Shown: positions 28,657 through 38,017 of the stretch, piece by piece
Layout of the letters: each line of letters begins with the position of its first letter
Numbering within the stretch: the stretch's first letter is position 1
Translations under genes and position numbers: made by a program
Notes under the pieces: model-generated
The model's database searches: none
What the model was told of the DNA's origin: nothing
Seen by the model: only the letters and a program-made list of their open reading frames with translations
Assembly: GCA_021821785.1 (NCBI GenBank)
Contig: JAKACD010000005.1
Coordinates: forward strand, 1-64,000
Reading direction: 5' to 3'
DNA: 64,000 nucleotides
Source of the DNA: Thermoplasmata archaeon
Lineage (GTDB): Archaea; Thermoplasmatota; Thermoplasmata; Lutacidiplasmatales; UBA184

Positions 28657-29235
28657 ATGGCCGAGATGGGTCGGTTCGGGCGCTGGGCGGTGAACGTTCT
28701 CACCGAGTCCCGAGCCCGTCGGGTTCTCGCCCAGCTGGGCTCCCACCTGGCGGTCCGGGAAGGGGCCCACGTGCTCGAGTTGGGGATGGGCGGGGGCGGC
28801 CTCGTCGCGCTGATCCAGGAGCGGTACCGACCCGCCCGGCTCGTGGGGACCGATTTCGATCCAGCGCAGGTGTCGGCGACGGACGCTCGGCTCCGGCGGC
28901 GTTGGGGCACGATTCCGGCCGGGGTCGCGACCCAAGTCGCGGACGCCCTCGCCCTGCCGTTCCCCGACGCCTCGTTCGATTTCGTGTTCGCGATCGCGAT
29001 GCTCCACCACGTCGAGGCGCACCACACCGAGTACTCGCAGCGGCCTCGCGCGCTTGCCGAGATTCGTCGGGTGCTCCGCCCGGGCGGCCGTCTCGTCTAT
29101 TCCGACCTGTTTCGCCGGGAGGAGATCCGCCGATCGCTCGCCGAGCTGGGCTTCCGGGAGGAGTTCCTCCGCTCGGGATTGCGCCACGATCTCGCCATTT
29201 ACCGGGCCCCATCCCCGCCCGTGGCGACCTCCTAG
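28657..29235 (+). CDS. class I SAM-dependent methyltransferase
   Basis: VLELGMGGGGLVALIQERY, VGTDFDPAQV, FDFVFAIAMLHHVEAH. Confidence 0.88.
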   Translation: MAEMGRFGRWAVNVLTESRARRVLAQLGSHLAVREGAHVLELGMGGGGLVALIQERYRPARLVGTDFDPAQVSATDARLRRRWGTIPAGVATQVADALALPFPDASFDFVFAIAMLHHVEAHHTEYSQRPRALAEIRRVLRPGGRLVYSDLFRREEIRRSLAELGFREEFLRSGLRHDLAIYRAPSPPVATS

Positions 29236-29355
29236 CCACGGTCCGTGTCTGGGTGGGCCGGGGGTGAGGTCGCCTCGCGCCCGCCGCAGTGCGCCGCTCG
29301 CCTTGAGATCGCTTCTCCCGAGCGAGAGGCCGTGCCCCGGTCCTCGCGGCGTGGG

Positions 29356-30327
29356 CTACTCCACCCGAGAGAGGACGGTCAAGGCCCGGAGCGTGATGAT
29401 CTTACTCGGGCGGCCGACCGTCTCGAACTGGAGCGGCGTCGGCCGGTCGCGGGGGTGGCTCGCATACCACCGGGCCGTCGCCCCCTCGACATCGGGATGG
29501 ACCGCGTCGAGGTTCCATCGGCCGTCCCGACGCCGCTTCTTTCGTAGATGCGAGAGCGCGAACTCGAGTCGGGGATCGTCCCCGTAGCCGAGCTCCGTGA
29601 GGACCTCGAGGCCCACGAGGAGGTCATAGTAGTAGTGCACGGGCCAGTGGAAGCGATACCATGGCTCGTAGCGCGGCCCCTGCAGATGGAGCTGCTTGCC
29701 GAGGTAGAACTCCGCTCCCCGCTCGACGCAGTCCTTCATCGCCGGGCTCCACTTCGAGCGGGGATACGCCCCAAAGGCGCTCAGCCCCTCCCAGGAGTCG
29801 AGCGTCCGCGACGGAGCCGGACCGTCTCCGAAAGCCCAGCAGGTCCAGCCGCCCTTCGGATGGGACGTACGGACGAGCCACTCGAGGGCCTGGCGGACCC
29901 GCGGGTCGTCACCGTAGCCGAAGCGAATGAGCGCCCTCGCCATGTTCCCCGTGTAGCAGTGGTGGCCGTTTCCTTTCGACGACCCCCCGACTCCCCCGCC
30001 CTTGAGGGGAGAGCGTGCGATCCAGAGTTCGCAGGAGTCGCCCACTTCGGGGATCGCTCGGGTCGCTCCGAGATCCGAGAGGGCGAGCAGGTTCCAGTTC
30101 GCGGAAAGGTACTTGGGTGTGTAGAGGCTTTTTTCGTGGATCCACCAGCCCGCGGCATTCCGGCGGGCGAGGATCTCCGCTGCCCAGCCGACCAACGGGA
30201 TCCGCGCCTTGGCCGCGCGGACCTCGGGATCCTGTTCCTTCCGTCCCAGTAGTCGGGTCAGCGTCAGGTAACGAATCGACGGTTGCTCGGGCCCGAGGAG
30301 CCAATCCAGGACCTGCTGAGCCAGCAC
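29356..30327 (-). CDS. terpenoid-cyclase/prenyltransferase-like alpha/alpha-toroid protein
   Basis: Repeated GYGDDPR...AL and GGW(T)CW motifs; GTG start near 30327 is more plausible than 30603. Confidence 0.65.
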   Translation of the reverse strand: MLAQQVLDWLLGPEQPSIRYLTLTRLLGRKEQDPEVRAAKARIPLVGWAAEILARRNAAGWWIHEKSLYTPKYLSANWNLLALSDLGATRAIPEVGDSCELWIARSPLKGGGVGGSSKGNGHHCYTGNMARALIRFGYGDDPRVRQALEWLVRTSHPKGGWTCWAFGDGPAPSRTLDSWEGLSAFGAYPRSKWSPAMKDCVERGAEFYLGKQLHLQGPRYEPWYRFHWPVHYYYDLLVGLEVLTELGYGDDPRLEFALSHLRKKRRRDGRWNLDAVHPDVEGATARWYASHPRDRPTPLQFETVGRPSKIITLRALTVLSRVE

Positions 30328-30575
30328 GAAGACGGGCAGCGCACGGCCACTTATCAGGCGCCGTGGGGGCGACGAAACACCGGGCGACCCGCCCCTTCGG
30401 CGGGAGCATCTGTGAAATGGGGAGCTCCTCGTGGCCCACGGAGGCCCTCGCCGGACCGCCGGCGGAAGGCCGGAGTTCTCGTCAGGAACAGGGGACCGGG
30501 GGAGACTTCGGCGGACCGGCCAAGAGTCGCGCGGGCCGCGTGCGCCGAGTGGGTCATGGTCCGGTCGCGAAGGTC

Positions 30576-31133
30576 TCAGCGCGGGCGGTCGTTGGGAACC
30601 CACCCCTGTCGGGTCAGGTCCCGGAGCAACTGGGCCGCGGACTCCGCCGGGGCGGGCGAGGTGGTGTCGAGGACGATTTCCGGAGACTCGGGGACCTCAT
30701 ACGGATCGTCGATCCCGGTCATCTCCTTGAGCTCCCCCGCGCGGGCCCGGCGGTACAGCCCTTTCGCGTCGCGGGACTCGCAGACTGCGAGCGGCGTGCT
30801 CAGGTAGACCTCCACGAAGCGTCCGATCTCCTGCCGTGCCTTCGCCCGGGATCGTTCGTACGGCGAGATGAGGGCGACAATCGGGACAACCCCGTGCCGG
30901 ACCAGCGCCTTCGCGAGGAAGACGACCCGCGCGGCGTGGGCCTCCCGCGACGCCCGATCGAAGCCGAGGTCGGCGCTGAGCCCGCGCCGGATCTCGTCCC
31001 CGTCCAGGAGCTCCGTATCGAGTCCCCGCTCGCGCAAGAGAATCTCGACCTCCCTGGCCAGGGTCGTCTTCCCCGAGGAGGGCAACCCGGTGAACCAGAG
31101 ACAGAATCCGGGGCCGGGGCGTGCCGTCGACAC
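30576..31133 (-). CDS. cysC: adenylylsulfate (APS) kinase
   Basis: LWFTGLPSSGKTTLA, LLDGDEIRRGLSADLGF, FVEVYLSTPLAVCESRDAKGLYRRARAGELKEMTGIDDPYE. Confidence 0.92.
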   Translation of the reverse strand: MSTARPGPGFCLWFTGLPSSGKTTLAREVEILLRERGLDTELLDGDEIRRGLSADLGFDRASREAHAARVVFLAKALVRHGVVPIVALISPYERSRAKARQEIGRFVEVYLSTPLAVCESRDAKGLYRRARAGELKEMTGIDDPYEVPESPEIVLDTTSPAPAESAAQLLRDLTRQGWVPNDRPR

Positions 31134-31342
31134 GACCGTACTGGTGGAAGTCGAGTTAAGACCCTTGCGCGGAGGTTCGCTTCACCCTCCCGTTCCGCTC
31201 CGCACCGTCCGGAGAAGGAGACGTCGAACCAGATGCTCCGGGACCTGCCGCCGTTCGGCCGACGGAGCGGCTCGCCCAACGAGAATCTCTGCGCGTATCC
31301 TGCGAACGCGCCGCACGAGCCGTCGGGGCGCCGGACCGCGAC

Positions 31343-31936
31343 CTACCGCCGTGACGATCTCGCGACCTCGGAGCGATCCGGGGTCGGCACCGCCTCCGCG
31401 ACGTCCCGCTCGAAGAAGCGGGTGCCAGGCACCGGATGGGACCAGTAGGCCGGGATGCCCCGGAACCCCATCTCCTGGTAGTAGGCGATGGCGGCGATCA
31501 TCGTCGGGATCGCGTCCACGCGGATCCGCTCGTAGCCGAGCTCGCGGGCCCGGTCAAGGAGCGCCCGGATGAGCTTGGGACCAAACCCCGGTCCCCGGTG
31601 GTCGGGACGCACATAGATCCTCTCGATCTGTCCCACGCGCGGCTCCCACTCACGGAGCACTCCGCACGCTGCCCGCTCGCCGTCTCGCTCGGCAAGGAGG
31701 ACATCGCCGCGAGGGGGCCCGTACACCCCGGGCAAATCGGCGATCGCGCGATCTACCATCGCGAGTCCCGGGGGGAGAGACGAGGTTCCCTCGGAAGAGA
31801 CGCCGGCGTGCTCGGCCAGCCAATCGCGGTACTCGCGGAAGAACTGCGAGACGCTCTCTCGATCTTTCGCCCAGTTGACTCGTCGTATCTGGGTCGTGGC
31901 GTAGTCGTCGGACTCGGAGCGAACTGGAGCGACCAT
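31343..31936 (-). CDS. GNAT acetyltransferase
   Basis: IERIYVRPDHRGPGFGPKLIRALLDRARELGYERIRVD. Confidence 0.88.
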   Translation of the reverse strand: MVAPVRSESDDYATTQIRRVNWAKDRESVSQFFREYRDWLAEHAGVSSEGTSSLPPGLAMVDRAIADLPGVYGPPRGDVLLAERDGERAACGVLREWEPRVGQIERIYVRPDHRGPGFGPKLIRALLDRARELGYERIRVDAIPTMIAAIAYYQEMGFRGIPAYWSHPVPGTRFFERDVAEAVPTPDRSEVARSSRR

Positions 31937-32039
31937 CTTCCGAACGGGCCACCCGCGCCGGCGGTCGTAGAAAGCCCCCGGGCGCTAAGAAGGCTCGGAC
32001 CGCCGTCTTCTCGCGTGCGCGACCGAGCGTTGGAGGTGC

Positions 32040-32912
32040 TCAATAGGTGGCGATAGTGCCATCGACCTTGGTTCGGCGAAGGGTCGCATGGAAGAGGAAG
32101 AGGCCGAGCGGGACCGAGACGAGCGCATAGACGGCCATCCACAGGAGCGGCGCGGCGTTGCTCGCGACGGATCCCCCCTGGAGGAGGCCCGATCGGAGGG
32201 CGTTGAGCCCGAAGGTGAGCGGCACCGAATAGGCAAGGAACTGCACCGCCCCCGGCAGCACGGAGACGGGGAACAGCACTCCGGCGAAGAACTGGGTGAA
32301 GAGCGTGAAGAACGTGGCGACCGGGTTCCCCTGCTTCGTCCACATGATGAACGCCGCGGCGACCAGTCCGAGGCCGGTGCTCGAGACCGCCAGTAGGACC
32401 GTGGCCAGAACGACGGTCGGTAGGCTGACGGCGAAATGGACCCCGAGCACCCCCCACCCCACGCCGAGGATCACGATCGTCGCGGTCACGTTCAGCACGA
32501 TGCCGAAGAGCGACGAGTAGGCCAGGACCGCTCCCGGCGACGTGGGCGAAAGGAAGACGTGCTCGAGCGTCCCCATCATCTGCTCGTTGCGGATCCGCTG
32601 CGCCAGCAACCCTACGAGATTGCTGACGAACCCCTGGTACGCCAGGCCGACCACGAAGAAGGCGACGTAGGAGTCCCCGTCCAGCGCCGCGATCGAGGAA
32701 CCCGCGGCACCGAGGAAGACGGCCAAGAGGAAGAACAGGAAGACGGGGACCAGCCATCCCACCAGCGTGAGGGCGACCTGAGCGCGATAGCTTGACCAGA
32801 CCAGCCAGCCGCGCAGGTAGGTGAAGAGGTACGCCTTCCGCAGCACATTCCGCCACGCCGGCGAGCTCTCGGACGTGGGGGTCCCGCGGGCCGGCAGAGC
32901 GTTAGCCAAGGG
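32040..32912 (-). CDS. ABC-2 type transporter permease
   Basis: Six-TM ABC-2 membrane domain in ORF 32040..33176; true start probably just after or overlapping the ATPase stop (about 32900). Confidence 0.82.
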   Translation of the reverse strand, partial: PLANALPARGTPTSESSPAWRNVLRKAYLFTYLRGWLVWSSYRAQVALTLVGWLVPVFLFFLLAVFLGAAGSSIAALDGDSYVAFFVVGLAYQGFVSNLVGLLAQRIRNEQMMGTLEHVFLSPTSPGAVLAYSSLFGIVLNVTATIVILGVGWGVLGVHFAVSLPTVVLATVLLAVSSTGLGLVAAAFIMWTKQGNPVATFFTLFTQFFAGVLFPVSVLPGAVQFLAYSVPLTFGLNALRSGLLQGGSVASNAAPLLWMAVYALVSVPLGLFLFHATLRRTKVDGTIATY

Positions 32913-33927
32913 ACGGCGCCTCCTCCGGCTCCGGGCGACTCGCTTCGACCCGCCGGATGAACTCTTCCTCGAGGACGAACGGCCGCAGGTCGACCTGCTC
33001 GACCGCGAGGCCCTCCCGCCAGAGGTGGTCCAACAGGGCCGGGACGACGCGCCGGACATCCGCGGTCTCGGCCCGGATCGCCACGATCCCGGCCCGCTCC
33101 TCCACTTCCCACTCCGCGGCGAGAGCGCCGATCGGACCAGAGGACAGCCCGCGAACCGCGGCCCGCGCGACGTCACCGGTTCCTCGAACGAATACGCGGA
33201 CGGTGCGCTCCACCGCCGCGCCCGTGGGGGCTCCGATCATCTCGAGCCGACCCCGGTGGATGATCGCGACGCGGTCGGCCAACCGCTCGACATCCAACAG
33301 GTTGTTCGCGCTGAGCAGGACGGTCTGACCTCGTCCGCGGCATTCCGCGGAGATGGCATGTCGGATCTCCTCGGCCGAGACCGGGTCGAGGCTCGACGTC
33401 GGCTCATCCAGGAAGAGGAGCGGCGTCTGGAGGACGAAGGCCCGGGTGAACTGCAGCTTGCGCTGCATCCCGGTCGAATAGGTCCGGTAATCCCGGCGCA
33501 GGATCTCATCGGTCAGTCCGAGGCTTTCGGCCACGGGAGCCACCCGCGACTCGAGTACCTGCGGGGCGATGTTGTACAGGCTCGCGAAGAATCGCAGATT
33601 CTGCCAGCCGCTCAAGCGGTAGTAGAAGCTCCGCTCGGTGTTGGTGACCAGCGCGATCTGCGCGCGGGTCCACGCTTCGTCCGACACCACATCGTGGCCC
33701 CGGATGTGGGCGCTGCCCGAGCTCGGGAGCAAGAGCGTCGAGAGGATCTTGAGCAGTGTCGTCTTCCCGGCACCGTTCGGCCCGATGAGGGCAAAGACCT
33801 CACCGGGGGCGACCTCGAAGGAGACTCGGTCGAGCGCCACCGTCGCGGGGCGAGGCGGCCGCCACGGGTAGATCCGATCCCCCGGGAACTGCTTCGACAG
33901 GTCCCTGACCTCGATCGCGGAGGGCAC
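32902..33927 (-). CDS. ABC-2 type transporter ATP-binding protein
   Basis: GPNGAGKTTLLKIL, YSTGMQRKLQFTRAF, LLFLDEPTSSLDP. Confidence 0.93.
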   Translation of the reverse strand: MPSAIEVRDLSKQFPGDRIYPWRPPRPATVALDRVSFEVAPGEVFALIGPNGAGKTTLLKILSTLLLPSSGSAHIRGHDVVSDEAWTRAQIALVTNTERSFYYRLSGWQNLRFFASLYNIAPQVLESRVAPVAESLGLTDEILRRDYRTYSTGMQRKLQFTRAFVLQTPLLFLDEPTSSLDPVSAEEIRHAISAECRGRGQTVLLSANNLLDVERLADRVAIIHRGRLEMIGAPTGAAVERTVRVFVRGTGDVARAAVRGLSSGPIGALAAEWEVEERAGIVAIRAETADVRRVVPALLDHLWREGLAVEQVDLRPFVLEEEFIRRVEASRPEPEEAPSLG

Positions 33928-34190
33928 GGCCCCTCAGACCGCGCGGCGGCCTTAGCGCTTGGCGCCGGTCAGTGACCTCACCCCGGTGCCGGACGGTGCA
34001 CCCGCCCGGCCGATGGCCGGCCAAGGATGCTTGATGGTCAGACCTACCGCGGGAAGGGACGCGTCGCCTTCGCAAAGCACGCACGCCAACGTGGTGGGTT
34101 CTACGAAACGGTGACTGCCCTCGACTGCGATCGGTCCACCCGACCGCTCTCGAGGCGGTAACTGGCTCGGCGTCGGCTCGGCGTACCGGC

Positions 34191-35414
34191 TCAGCGCGAG
34201 CCGGAGAGCGGGCGAAGCGCGGGGATGTCGGCTCGCGCGATCCCCCCGTTGACTCGACCCGGCTGGACTCCTGGAGACGCGGACTCGACCGACTCCGGTG
34301 GGACTACGATGGAGCTGCCCGGTCCAATCCGAAGTATAGTTTCGGGTTCGAGCTGCCGGTTGATGGTGATCTCGTTGACCAGCACGAGCATCTCGACCGC
34401 CATCACGAGATCCCAGGAGACGCGGCGTCTCCGGACCGTGGTGGTCTCCTCCCGGGGCTGGACCCGGCTGTCCGGATGGTCGCCCGGGCCGTATTGCTGG
34501 GAAAGCCATCGATTGATGTCGTTGAGTGTCGCGTTGGCGTTCCAGACCGATGGGCCGATGTAGGCCTCCATGGTCCGCTTCTGGAAGGAATCGAAATCGT
34601 CCAGCATGTGGCTGAGATCGTCCCCGGCCCTCGGTGGAAGGTCCTTTTCGTTGAGGAGCGCCGTCTCGAGCTCGCGACCCACGTCGGAGAGGAGGTCCCC
34701 GATCACCTCCAGCATCTTTGCGACGACGCGACTCCCGATCTGGAACCGATGGCTCGTGACGCCGATGTCCGTGGCGACCCGGAAGTCGTCCGAGGCGAGC
34801 AGCAGCTGGCGTACCATCAGAAGGTAGAACCGATCGATCTCGTCCTCGACGAGGGGGAGCCGGTCGAGGACGGATGGATCCCGCCGCTCGAGGGCATGGC
34901 GATACATCGTGACCTCCTGCTCGAGCAGCCGGGCGATCCGCTGGACCAGGCGGGGGAACTCGTGCTTCCCCGGGTCGACGGAGATCTGGACCTCGATCTG
35001 ATTGGCGGACTCCTCGACCAGCGTCATGCCGAGAACTCGTTTCACCGTGTCGCTGACCTCGGTGCGCTGGGTGTCGGTGAACGCCTCGCGGGCCAGGAGC
35101 AAGACGCGGTCGTAGCCGGTGACGAAGGCACCCACCAGGAGCCGCGCGAGCAGATTCGGGGCCAGGGCGCGAATGTCGATGCGGAGCGTCTTCTGCCTCG
35201 TCCCGGGGGGCCGCCCCACGTCCGCTACCGAGAGCTCGAGCCGCCCTCCCACGAGTTCCTTGAACTCGAGGACGTCCCCCGGGTGGATGCTCGCGGAGGC
35301 GATCCAGGACTGGGGCAATGTCACCGAGAGCGAAGAGTGCCCGCTCCGTTGGACCCGACGCAGGAAGCGGAGCTCGTCCGTGCGGTCCACGTCCTCCGTA
35401 ACCTGCTCGGGCAT
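34191..35414 (-). CDS. PhoU-domain phosphate uptake regulator with N-terminal AbrB-like domain
   Basis: LRFLRRVQRSGHSSLSVTLPQSWIASASIHPGDVLEFKEL (AbrB-like) plus PhoU helices. Confidence 0.82.
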   Translation of the reverse strand: MPEQVTEDVDRTDELRFLRRVQRSGHSSLSVTLPQSWIASASIHPGDVLEFKELVGGRLELSVADVGRPPGTRQKTLRIDIRALAPNLLARLLVGAFVTGYDRVLLLAREAFTDTQRTEVSDTVKRVLGMTLVEESANQIEVQISVDPGKHEFPRLVQRIARLLEQEVTMYRHALERRDPSVLDRLPLVEDEIDRFYLLMVRQLLLASDDFRVATDIGVTSHRFQIGSRVVAKMLEVIGDLLSDVGRELETALLNEKDLPPRAGDDLSHMLDDFDSFQKRTMEAYIGPSVWNANATLNDINRWLSQQYGPGDHPDSRVQPREETTTVRRRRVSWDLVMAVEMLVLVNEITINRQLEPETILRIGPGSSIVVPPESVESASPGVQPGRVNGGIARADIPALRPLSGSR

Positions 35415-35570
35415 CTCCCTTCCTTTGAGCCTACTCCGCCGGCGTTTCTCCCACCGTCTTCCGTGCCCCAAGAGCAGGCATGGTAAGTATGGATGGTGTA
35501 ATGCGATTCACCTACCGTTCCCGCCGCGCTACCGGCGATCCTCATTGGCGAGGGCTACCTAAGTGACTGG

Positions 35571-35661
35571 CGACAGTACCGTACTGACAGTACTGTCGAA
35601 ATGTCCGTTTCCTATCGATAGCGAGCTCATTTCGTGCATTCTGAACAGACAGACTAGTCTG
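35571..35661. promoter_or_regulatory. cluster of perfect palindromes in a divergent intergenic region
   Basis: CAGTAC-C-GTACTG (35574-35586), GACAGTACTGTC (35586-35597), CTATCGATAG (35612-35621), CAGACTAGTCTG (35650-35661). Confidence 0.7.
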
Positions 35662-35889
35662 ACAAGGCACAACGAATAACTTGCGTCCCACAGTCTCGAA
35701 CCCGATGGCCTGTTGGCGGTTGTGCGAGGAGAGACCGGACAGACTGGACTGTCTCAACCGGTCCCTCGGACCAACCGTCCCGATCGGGAGTGAGGCACGA
35801 AGGCGCCTCTCCCGGGCTCGACCGCCCCTCGGCAAGACCGCAGGGTCGGCCACCGGCAGGCTACACCAGGGCGCAATGTATTCAGAGGT

Positions 35890-37317
35890 TTGGTGATGTC
35901 GGGCAACGCTGAGGGGACGGATTCGCGGTCTGCGCCATTCTTGGATGACGACATTTCCGAGCGTTTGGCTTGGCTCACGCCGCGTCGGGTCGCCCTGTTC
36001 CTCATCTTCTGGGTAACGATGTTCTTCGCGGGCAGCGTGTTCGTCAACAACCCGTTCGTGGGCGGGCCCGGCAACCCGACGTGGGAGATAGGGGCGGCCT
36101 ACTCGAGCTACTACTGGGTCGTGATGTACCTGCACGGCCTGAACACCTGCCTCGTGGGTCTGGCCGCCCTGCTGGCCTGCGATCTTCTCGAAATCTCCTC
36201 ACCGCACGTCCGCAAGGGAGTGCTCATCGGCGTGCTGATCGCCGGTATCCTTTCCCCCATCGGCGCGATCTTCAACACCTCGGCCCCCTGGAACGCGGGA
36301 GCGGGGCTGTGGATCCAGGTGACCGGCTTCCTTGCTCTGGACGAAGTGGTGATCCTCCTGCTCTGGGGGATGGTCGGGGTCTGGCGCGAGGGCAAGCCGA
36401 TGAGCCAAACGTTGCCCTTCCTCACCGTGGGCCTTGTCGGCCTCACCATGCTGTTCGCGGCGGTCATCGGGCACCTCGCGGGCATCATCCTTGGGTTCGG
36501 GAACAATCCGTCGATCATCGGATGGTACGCCACCCAACAGCTCGGCGAGACGATCGACGACTTCGCGTTCGACCTCATCGGAGCCCACGCCTACCTCATG
36601 ATGTCCGCCGTCCCGGTAGGGGTGGTCTCGCTGGTCGCCATTCGATTCGGCTACTACCGCCTTCAAGGGTGGGTGAAGAACGTCGCGCGAGTCGGGTTCG
36701 TGATGATGGGTCTCGATCTCGTGCTCCAGTCCGGGATGGCGCTCATGTCGGGGTTCGAGACGTTCCCCGGTGACCTTCCCCCGTTCGTGGCCTCGATGCC
36801 GTGGGTCCCGAGCTTCCTCGCGCTGAACGACCTCATCAACTTCCTCTTCCTGATCCTGGGAGGCATACTCGTACTGTTCACCATCGCCATCGGGAACGAG
36901 CGGGTTCGGGGTTGGAAGCTGCCGGCGGGGCTGCCCTTGCGGATCTTCCCGCTCCTGATGTTCGTCATGTTCACCGTGGTGACGACCATCACCGAACCGT
37001 CGGCGACGAGCGCGACCAGTGTCGGGACCCCGGAGCAAGCCTGGATCCGGTTGTTCATCGGCTTCTTCCTGACCATGCTGGCCGTGCTCGTGATCGTGGG
37101 CGCGGAACGGCTGTTCGGGTTCGCCCAGCTTGTTCGCGTCGGCTGGACCTCGCTCGCGGGCGCGGCGCTCGTGTTCACCGGGGTCGGGATCTACATCCAA
37201 GAGGGGGCGTACTTCGGAGGCTACCTCGCCGTCGTCGGGATCGTGCTCGTGGGCCTGTCCTGGTTCCTTACGGGCCAGTACGGCTTGATCGTGCACCCCC
37301 GACCCGCGCACCAATAG
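35890..37317 (+). CDS. polytopic (about 12 TM) membrane protein with conserved-looking intramembrane His
   Basis: Hydrophobic segments throughout; YWVVMYLHGLNT, AAVIGHLAGIILG, DLIGAHAYLMMS. Confidence 0.75.
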   Translation: MVMSGNAEGTDSRSAPFLDDDISERLAWLTPRRVALFLIFWVTMFFAGSVFVNNPFVGGPGNPTWEIGAAYSSYYWVVMYLHGLNTCLVGLAALLACDLLEISSPHVRKGVLIGVLIAGILSPIGAIFNTSAPWNAGAGLWIQVTGFLALDEVVILLLWGMVGVWREGKPMSQTLPFLTVGLVGLTMLFAAVIGHLAGIILGFGNNPSIIGWYATQQLGETIDDFAFDLIGAHAYLMMSAVPVGVVSLVAIRFGYYRLQGWVKNVARVGFVMMGLDLVLQSGMALMSGFETFPGDLPPFVASMPWVPSFLALNDLINFLFLILGGILVLFTIAIGNERVRGWKLPAGLPLRIFPLLMFVMFTVVTTITEPSATSATSVGTPEQAWIRLFIGFFLTMLAVLVIVGAERLFGFAQLVRVGWTSLAGAALVFTGVGIYIQEGAYFGGYLAVVGIVLVGLSWFLTGQYGLIVHPRPAHQ

Positions 37318-37359
37318 CTCGCCCGAGCGCGGGCCGTCCGCGTACGTAGGGGAACGGAG

Positions 37360-37950
37360 GTGCGAGCGATGGGCCCAAGGGGATGGACCGGGGCGGCCCT
37401 AGTGGCAGCACTCGTTCTCGTGGTGGTGGTCACCTCGTCGCTCACCTTGGGCTGGCCGCCGTCGCCGCTGGGCGCGACCGGCGCCGCGGCGAGCTCACTC
37501 CCCCCCGCGACTCCCACCGTGTACCGCAACCTCACCATCTCCTTCGCCCCCTCTGTCGGGGGGTTCTCCTATGCCCCGACAGAACTGGAGGTTCCCGCCC
37601 ACGTGGCCGTGGTCTTTACGATCACGAACGACGACCCTTCTGTCGCTACGGTACCAACTCCATCGGACGCCCAGGTCCGTGGAACGACGAACGGGGCGAT
37701 GGTAGTGACGGAGGGCGGCGTGGCCACCACTCTCACCGCGCTGCCGATCGACCAGATCGCGCACACGTTCACGATCTCGGATTCGTACTACCAGGCCAAC
37801 GTCCCGATCCTGGCCGCGGAGAATGGGCCGGTGCAGGTCTCGTTCACGATGGTGTTCGACTTCCCCGGCGCCTTCGCCTGGGGGTGCGTCGTGCTATGCG
37901 ACGGAGGCATGCCGGGAACCATGTACGGAAGCCTGACCGTCGTTCCGTAG
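37360..37950 (+). CDS. membrane-anchored cupredoxin, CoxII/CuA-like variant
   Basis: N-terminal TM; IAHTFTI...FDFPGAFAWGCVVLCDGGMPGTMYG aligns with CoxII HSFxI...PGxYxGQCxELCGxxHxxM. Confidence 0.72.
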   Translation: MRAMGPRGWTGAALVAALVLVVVVTSSLTLGWPPSPLGATGAAASSLPPATPTVYRNLTISFAPSVGGFSYAPTELEVPAHVAVVFTITNDDPSVATVPTPSDAQVRGTTNGAMVVTEGGVATTLTALPIDQIAHTFTISDSYYQANVPILAAENGPVQVSFTMVFDFPGAFAWGCVVLCDGGMPGTMYGSLTVVP

Positions 37951-38017
37951 GAGTTCGTAGGCTCTCGAGCCCGCCCCGAGCTGAACCAGCTCGAGCTGCC
38001 ACTAGGGGGGCCGACGA

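Noticed and set aside
33957-34095. Possible mini zinc-finger LACVLCEGDASLPAVGLTIKHPWP on the minus strand
   Set aside because: Only one CxxC and weak His support, with no convincing start codon or RBS.
35890-37317. 12-TM protein as NorB or cytochrome oxidase subunit I
   Set aside because: Too few His residues and no HCO active-site motif pattern (paired His, six invariant His), so left uncharacterised.
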